From positions 1-64,000 of the forward strand of contig JBDLJC010000009.1 in NCBI GenBank assembly GCA_039714535.1: a DNA stretch of 64,000 bases, written 5' to 3'. Shown piece by piece: positions 61,427 to 64,000 of the stretch (the stretch's first letter is position 1; the number at the start of each line of letters is the position of its first letter). Below the pieces are notes generated by a model, which was not told the DNA's origin, did not search any database, and saw nothing but the letters and a program-made list of their open reading frames with translations. A program made the translations under genes and the position numbers. The stretch comes from JAGXFP01 sp039714535 (GTDB lineage: Bacteria; Desulfobacterota; Desulfobulbia; Desulfobulbales; JAGXFP01).

Positions 61427-62839
61427 ATGACAAAAACCATAAGTAGAGTAAATAGCGCGGGGCGGGGCTGCCAGGGGATCGTGATCGCTGGCTTGAGCGG
61501 TGGTTCCGGCAAGAGTGTCGTCTCCGTGGGAATTAGTGCGGCCCTGGCCGGCCAGGGCTATAACGTTGTGCCGTTTAAAAAGGGCCCGGATTACATTGAT
61601 GCCGGTTGGCTGGGGTTGGCGGCCGGTACTCCCTGTTGCAATCTTGATCCATACCTGATGGAAAGAGAGATTTTGATTGATTCTTTTCGCAGCAGGATCT
61701 GTGGTGCCGATTATGTGATACTCGAAGGCAACAGGGGATTGTTTGACGGGGTGGATCTGGAAGGTTCGTTCAGCACGGCCGAACTGGCAGTTACCTTGCA
61801 GATGCCGGTCTTGCTGGTGGTGGATTGTACCAAGTCAACCCGGACGGTGGCCGCCCTGGTTGCAGGCTGCCAGGCATTTGATCCCCGCCTTGAGATCCGG
61901 GGGGTAGTGCTGAACAGGATTGGTGGCAGTCGCCATGAGAGTATCGTTCGCCGGGCTGTTGAGCATTATACCGATATTCCGGTGATCGGGGCAATGCCCA
62001 GAGCATCAAAAGATGTATTTCCCCAGAGGCATCTCGGGGTGACCCCCGGACCCGAACATGATCAAGCGGGGCAGGCTTTGGCCACCCTTGCGGCCAGGGC
62101 TGAGAAGTACCTTGACCTGGAAAGGCTGCAAGAAATAATGGTTGACCTGAGTTGTTCGCCAAAAGAGGTGTTGAAGAGCGGCCAAAACAAGGTCAGAATT
62201 GGGGTGATCCGGGACGCGGCCTTCCAGTTCTATTATCAGGAAAACCTTGAGGCACTGATGGAGTTGGGCGGTGAGATTGTCGAAATCAACGCCCTGACTG
62301 CGGCAGAACTTCCCGAGATTGACGCCCTTTACATAGGTGGGGGGTTTCCGGAAACCAGCGGTCGGGAATTGGCGGCCAATAAATCATTTCTGGCCTCTGT
62401 CAGAGAAAAGGCCGATAGGGATCTGCCGATCTATGCCGAATGCGGCGGGCTTATTTATCTTGGTCGGGACATGAAGGTTGACGGCCAGGAATTTCGGCTG
62501 GCGGATGTTTTTCCGGTAAGTTTCAGTCTGCAACGTAAACCGCAGGCCCATGGCTACACAAATTTGCAGGTTACGGCTGACAATCCTTTTTATCCGGTCG
62601 GGACCAAGATCAGTGGCCACGAGTTCCGGTACAGTCAGGTTGATGCCTGGCCGAATGATCCTGGGATATTGGCCTTGAGCATGGACCGGGGTGTCGGCTT
62701 TGCTGGTGGGCGGGATGGTCTGGTCTATAGAAACGTCCTGGCTATGTACAGCCACATCCATGCCCTTGGCACCCCGCAATGGGCGCCGGGGCTGATTGCT
62801 GCCGCGAAAAGATACCGTCGGGATCAGGCCTGCGGGTAA
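61427..62839 (+). CDS. cobB: Cobyrinate a,c-diamide synthase (DsrN type)
   Basis: Glutamine- and ATP-dependent amidase of 470 residues. The N-terminal ATPase has GLSGGSGKS and KKGPDYIDAGW. The C-terminal glutaminase has YAECGGL (nucleophile Cys 339) and a later His-containing end (MYSHIHALG). In sulfate reducers this gene sits beside dsrABD and is called dsrN; it is thought to amidate siroheme for DsrAB. No other corrin genes are in the window, which favours that role over cobalamin synthesis. ATG 61427 follows AGGCG. Confidence 0.92.
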   Translation: MTKTISRVNSAGRGCQGIVIAGLSGGSGKSVVSVGISAALAGQGYNVVPFKKGPDYIDAGWLGLAAGTPCCNLDPYLMEREILIDSFRSRICGADYVILEGNRGLFDGVDLEGSFSTAELAVTLQMPVLLVVDCTKSTRTVAALVAGCQAFDPRLEIRGVVLNRIGGSRHESIVRRAVEHYTDIPVIGAMPRASKDVFPQRHLGVTPGPEHDQAGQALATLAARAEKYLDLERLQEIMVDLSCSPKEVLKSGQNKVRIGVIRDAAFQFYYQENLEALMELGGEIVEINALTAAELPEIDALYIGGGFPETSGRELAANKSFLASVREKADRDLPIYAECGGLIYLGRDMKVDGQEFRLADVFPVSFSLQRKPQAHGYTNLQVTADNPFYPVGTKISGHEFRYSQVDAWPNDPGILALSMDRGVGFAGGRDGLVYRNVLAMYSHIHALGTPQWAPGLIAAAKRYRRDQACG

Positions 62840-63177
62840 TTCCCCAGGACCTTTACTTCGATTTTTTCCCTGGTGGCGGCGTCCGGCTGCGGTTCTATCC
62901 AGTCGATAAAAGACTCGGTGACCCGGCTGAAATCACCATGGTCTTTCTTGCATTTATCGCAGATGCTCATGGCCGAATCCCGGTAGGCGATAACTTTACT
63001 GGCAGCTTCCCCTTCCTTATCCAGAGCAGCCATCTTCCGGCAGCCGCAGTCAAGTCTGACCACCGCCACCCCGATAGCATCAGGACTGCCCTCGATAATT
63101 CCGGCGATCATGGCCTTTTCGTTCTTTTCTGAGGTCAATTTGTTGCTTGGGCCTTTTTTGTTCTTTTTCACTTTCAT
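62824..63177 (-). CDS. Small Cys-containing hypothetical protein
   Basis: A 117-residue protein with a very basic N-terminus (KVKKNKKGPSNK), then AIGVAVVRLDCGCRKMAAL and SICDKCKKDHGD. CxC plus CxxC could bind one metal. No family is recognised. ATG 63177 is preferred to a TTG 12 codons earlier. Its 3' end overlaps the end of cobB by 16 nt on the opposite strand. Confidence 0.65.
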   Translation of the reverse strand: MKVKKNKKGPSNKLTSEKNEKAMIAGIIEGSPDAIGVAVVRLDCGCRKMAALDKEGEAASKVIAYRDSAMSICDKCKKDHGDFSRVTESFIDWIEPQPDAATREKIEVKVLGNYPQA

Positions 63178-63328
63178 ATGTAATGATTCCTGAAAACTTG
63201 CGTCAAAGGTCAATAATTCTTACGTTGCATTTGTTCAATGTGGTGCACTCTAAGATATCGGTCCGGGCAGGTCAACCTGATCATCAAATTTAATTGACCG
63301 CATTATGCTTTTGCGGCCGGGTTTTTTA

Positions 63329-63357
63329 TTGACAAAAAAACAGTGGTGAATTACAGG
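63329..63357 (+). promoter_or_regulatory. Candidate ferredoxin promoter
   Basis: TTGACA (63329), 17 nt, TACAGG (63352). The -35 context TTTTATTGACAAA equals that of dsrABD; the -10 box is poor. Confidence 0.4.
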
Positions 63358-63457
63358 GATGATAGTCGTTTGTGACATGGTAGTGTCGCTGGGTGACAGG
63401 AAACTAAATTTTTAAATAAGTTGTTGGAATCATTAAACTTTTTGTGGAGGTATAGTT

Positions 63458-63643
63458 ATGTGGGTAGTAGAAGTCGATACAGACAAATGTTCCGGTGATG
63501 AAGAATGTGTAAACGCTTGTCCGGCCCAGGTTTTTGAGATGGTAGATGGTAAGGCTGATCCTGTAAATGTTGACGAATGTCTTGGCTGTGAGACCTGCGT
63601 TGAAGTTTGCCCCGAGGGCGCTATTACTGTAACCGAGTCGTAA
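63458..63643 (+). CDS. Ferredoxin with Asp in place of one cluster Cys
   Basis: A 61-residue electron carrier. The second motif is a full CLGCETCVEVCP (41, 44, 47, 51). The first is CSGDEECVNACP (11, Asp 14, 17, 21), i.e. CxxDxxCxxxC. This matches Desulfovibrio africanus ferredoxin III, where Asp 14 makes the site switch between [3Fe-4S] and [4Fe-4S]. GGAGG precedes ATG 63458. It has its own promoter and terminator, 0.6 kb after cobB, and may serve sulfite reduction or other redox steps. Confidence 0.92.
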   Translation: MWVVEVDTDKCSGDEECVNACPAQVFEMVDGKADPVNVDECLGCETCVEVCPEGAITVTES

Positions 63644-63672
63644 AACCGGTTGCTGGTATTTTCCAGATTTTT

Positions 63673-63720
63673 AAAAATGGGCTTGTCTCTGCTTTGGTTT
63701 GAGATGGGCCCATTTTTTTT
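63673..63720 (+). terminator. Ferredoxin terminator
   Basis: AAAAATGGGC / GCCCATTTTT (10 bp) with a 25-nt loop, followed by further T residues. Confidence 0.75.
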
Positions 63721-63731
63721 ATTGTTTTTTC

Positions 63732-63887
63732 GTAAGATCTCACCAACACCTCATCTTTGCCCGTCTCGGAGTTTCGTGCCTCGCTTGCCGGGCTTTCTCG
63801 CATAGAGGGACTATAGCTCGAAGCCCTAAACGAACAAGGTAAGTGAACGGAGAGAAACTCCGATCTAAGGCATTGGTGAAATCTTAC
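63732..63887. repeat. Imperfect palindrome of about 155 bp
   Basis: Outer arms GTAAGATCTCACCAACACCT and AGGCATTGGTGAAATCTTAC, middle arms TCGGAGTTTC / GAAACTCCGA, inner arms GGGCTTTCTC / CTCGAAGCCC. No gene inside. It looks like a MITE-like element or large hairpin. Confidence 0.6.
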
Positions 63888-64000
63888 AGCCTTGAGTTTA
63901 CCAAGGCCTATAGACCCCGGTGCACTATTTTGTTTTTCAAGTCAAAATTAACGGTGTTTCTGTTTTTGGCCGGTGCTGTTTAGGACCAACCAGGTTGTTT

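Noticed and set aside
1..64000. CRISPR array, tRNA, rRNA or intact insertion sequence
   Set aside because: No regularly spaced repeats, cloverleaf genes, ribosomal RNA stretches or transposase frames were seen on reading the window.

Overview
The window comes from a sulfate-reducing (or sulfur-disproportionating) deltaproteobacterium, phylum Desulfobacterota. It carries ATP sulfurylase (sat), dissimilatory sulfite reductase (dsrA, dsrB, dsrD), the DsrN-type cobyrinate diamide synthase that travels with dsr, and a 61-residue Desulfovibrio-type ferredoxin, all within 15 kb. The form of DsrA, GTP-dependent PEP carboxykinase and general gene style suggest Desulfobulbales; this assignment is inference. 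No rRNA, tRNA, intact insertion sequence, prophage or CRISPR array was seen.

Layout. 0.1-7.1 kb: minus-strand genes for a Cys-rich protein, PEP carboxykinase, a DUF4079-type membrane protein and small envelope proteins, two of which share a 40-bp promoter-like element. 7.1-8.1 kb: mostly non-coding, but holding an ordered set of signals (dyad, perfect sigma-54 promoter, short C-rich transcript, intrinsic terminator) plus a 40-codon membrane-peptide gene. 8.1-21 kb: phosphate. A Na/Pi transporter, then (minus strand) phoB-phoR and pstSCAB-phoU with a Pho box, interrupted by a BtrH-like / B12 radical SAM trio. 21-31.9 kb: cyclophilin, YgiQ, a diguanylate cyclase, an orphan BadF-type activase with an unknown partner, LptF/LptG with CrcB, a RACE-like ATPase without its ferredoxin domain, and a DHH phosphoesterase. 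32-48.6 kb: a deaminase-radical SAM pair, MscS, dgt, a lysine-less SDR, then cell-wall genes (MltD, an oversized class A PBP with a lipoprotein, a D,D-carboxypeptidase), Ogt, a folate cyclo-ligase and a tatC broken or recoded at a T9 run.

48.7-64 kb is the sulfur region: sat on its own strong promoter, a winged-helix protein, aroB, a ComEA-PLD nuclease, a CoA-disulfide/persulfide reductase with a rhodanese domain divergent from dsrABD, then YkgJ, a TPR-HEAT-TPR operon, cobB/dsrN, a Cys-containing small protein and the ferredoxin. Sat makes APS from sulfate; DsrAB reduces sulfite with DsrD as partner; CobB/DsrN is thought to amidate siroheme for DsrAB; the persulfide reductase may handle sulfane sulfur. 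The sat, dsrA, reductase, cobB and ferredoxin genes each have a TTGAnn-17-nt-type promoter, so they appear to be separately transcribed. sat and dsrAB use CGT/GGT/CTG-type codons heavily, unlike neighbours, as expected for very highly expressed genes.

Main points for follow-up: the sigma-54 small RNA module, two copies of a structured intergenic repeat with covarying hairpins, the tatC frameshift, the TPR-HEAT-TPR operon inside the dsr locus, and several orphan enzyme pairs (activase, deaminase/radical SAM, BtrH/B12 radical SAM).
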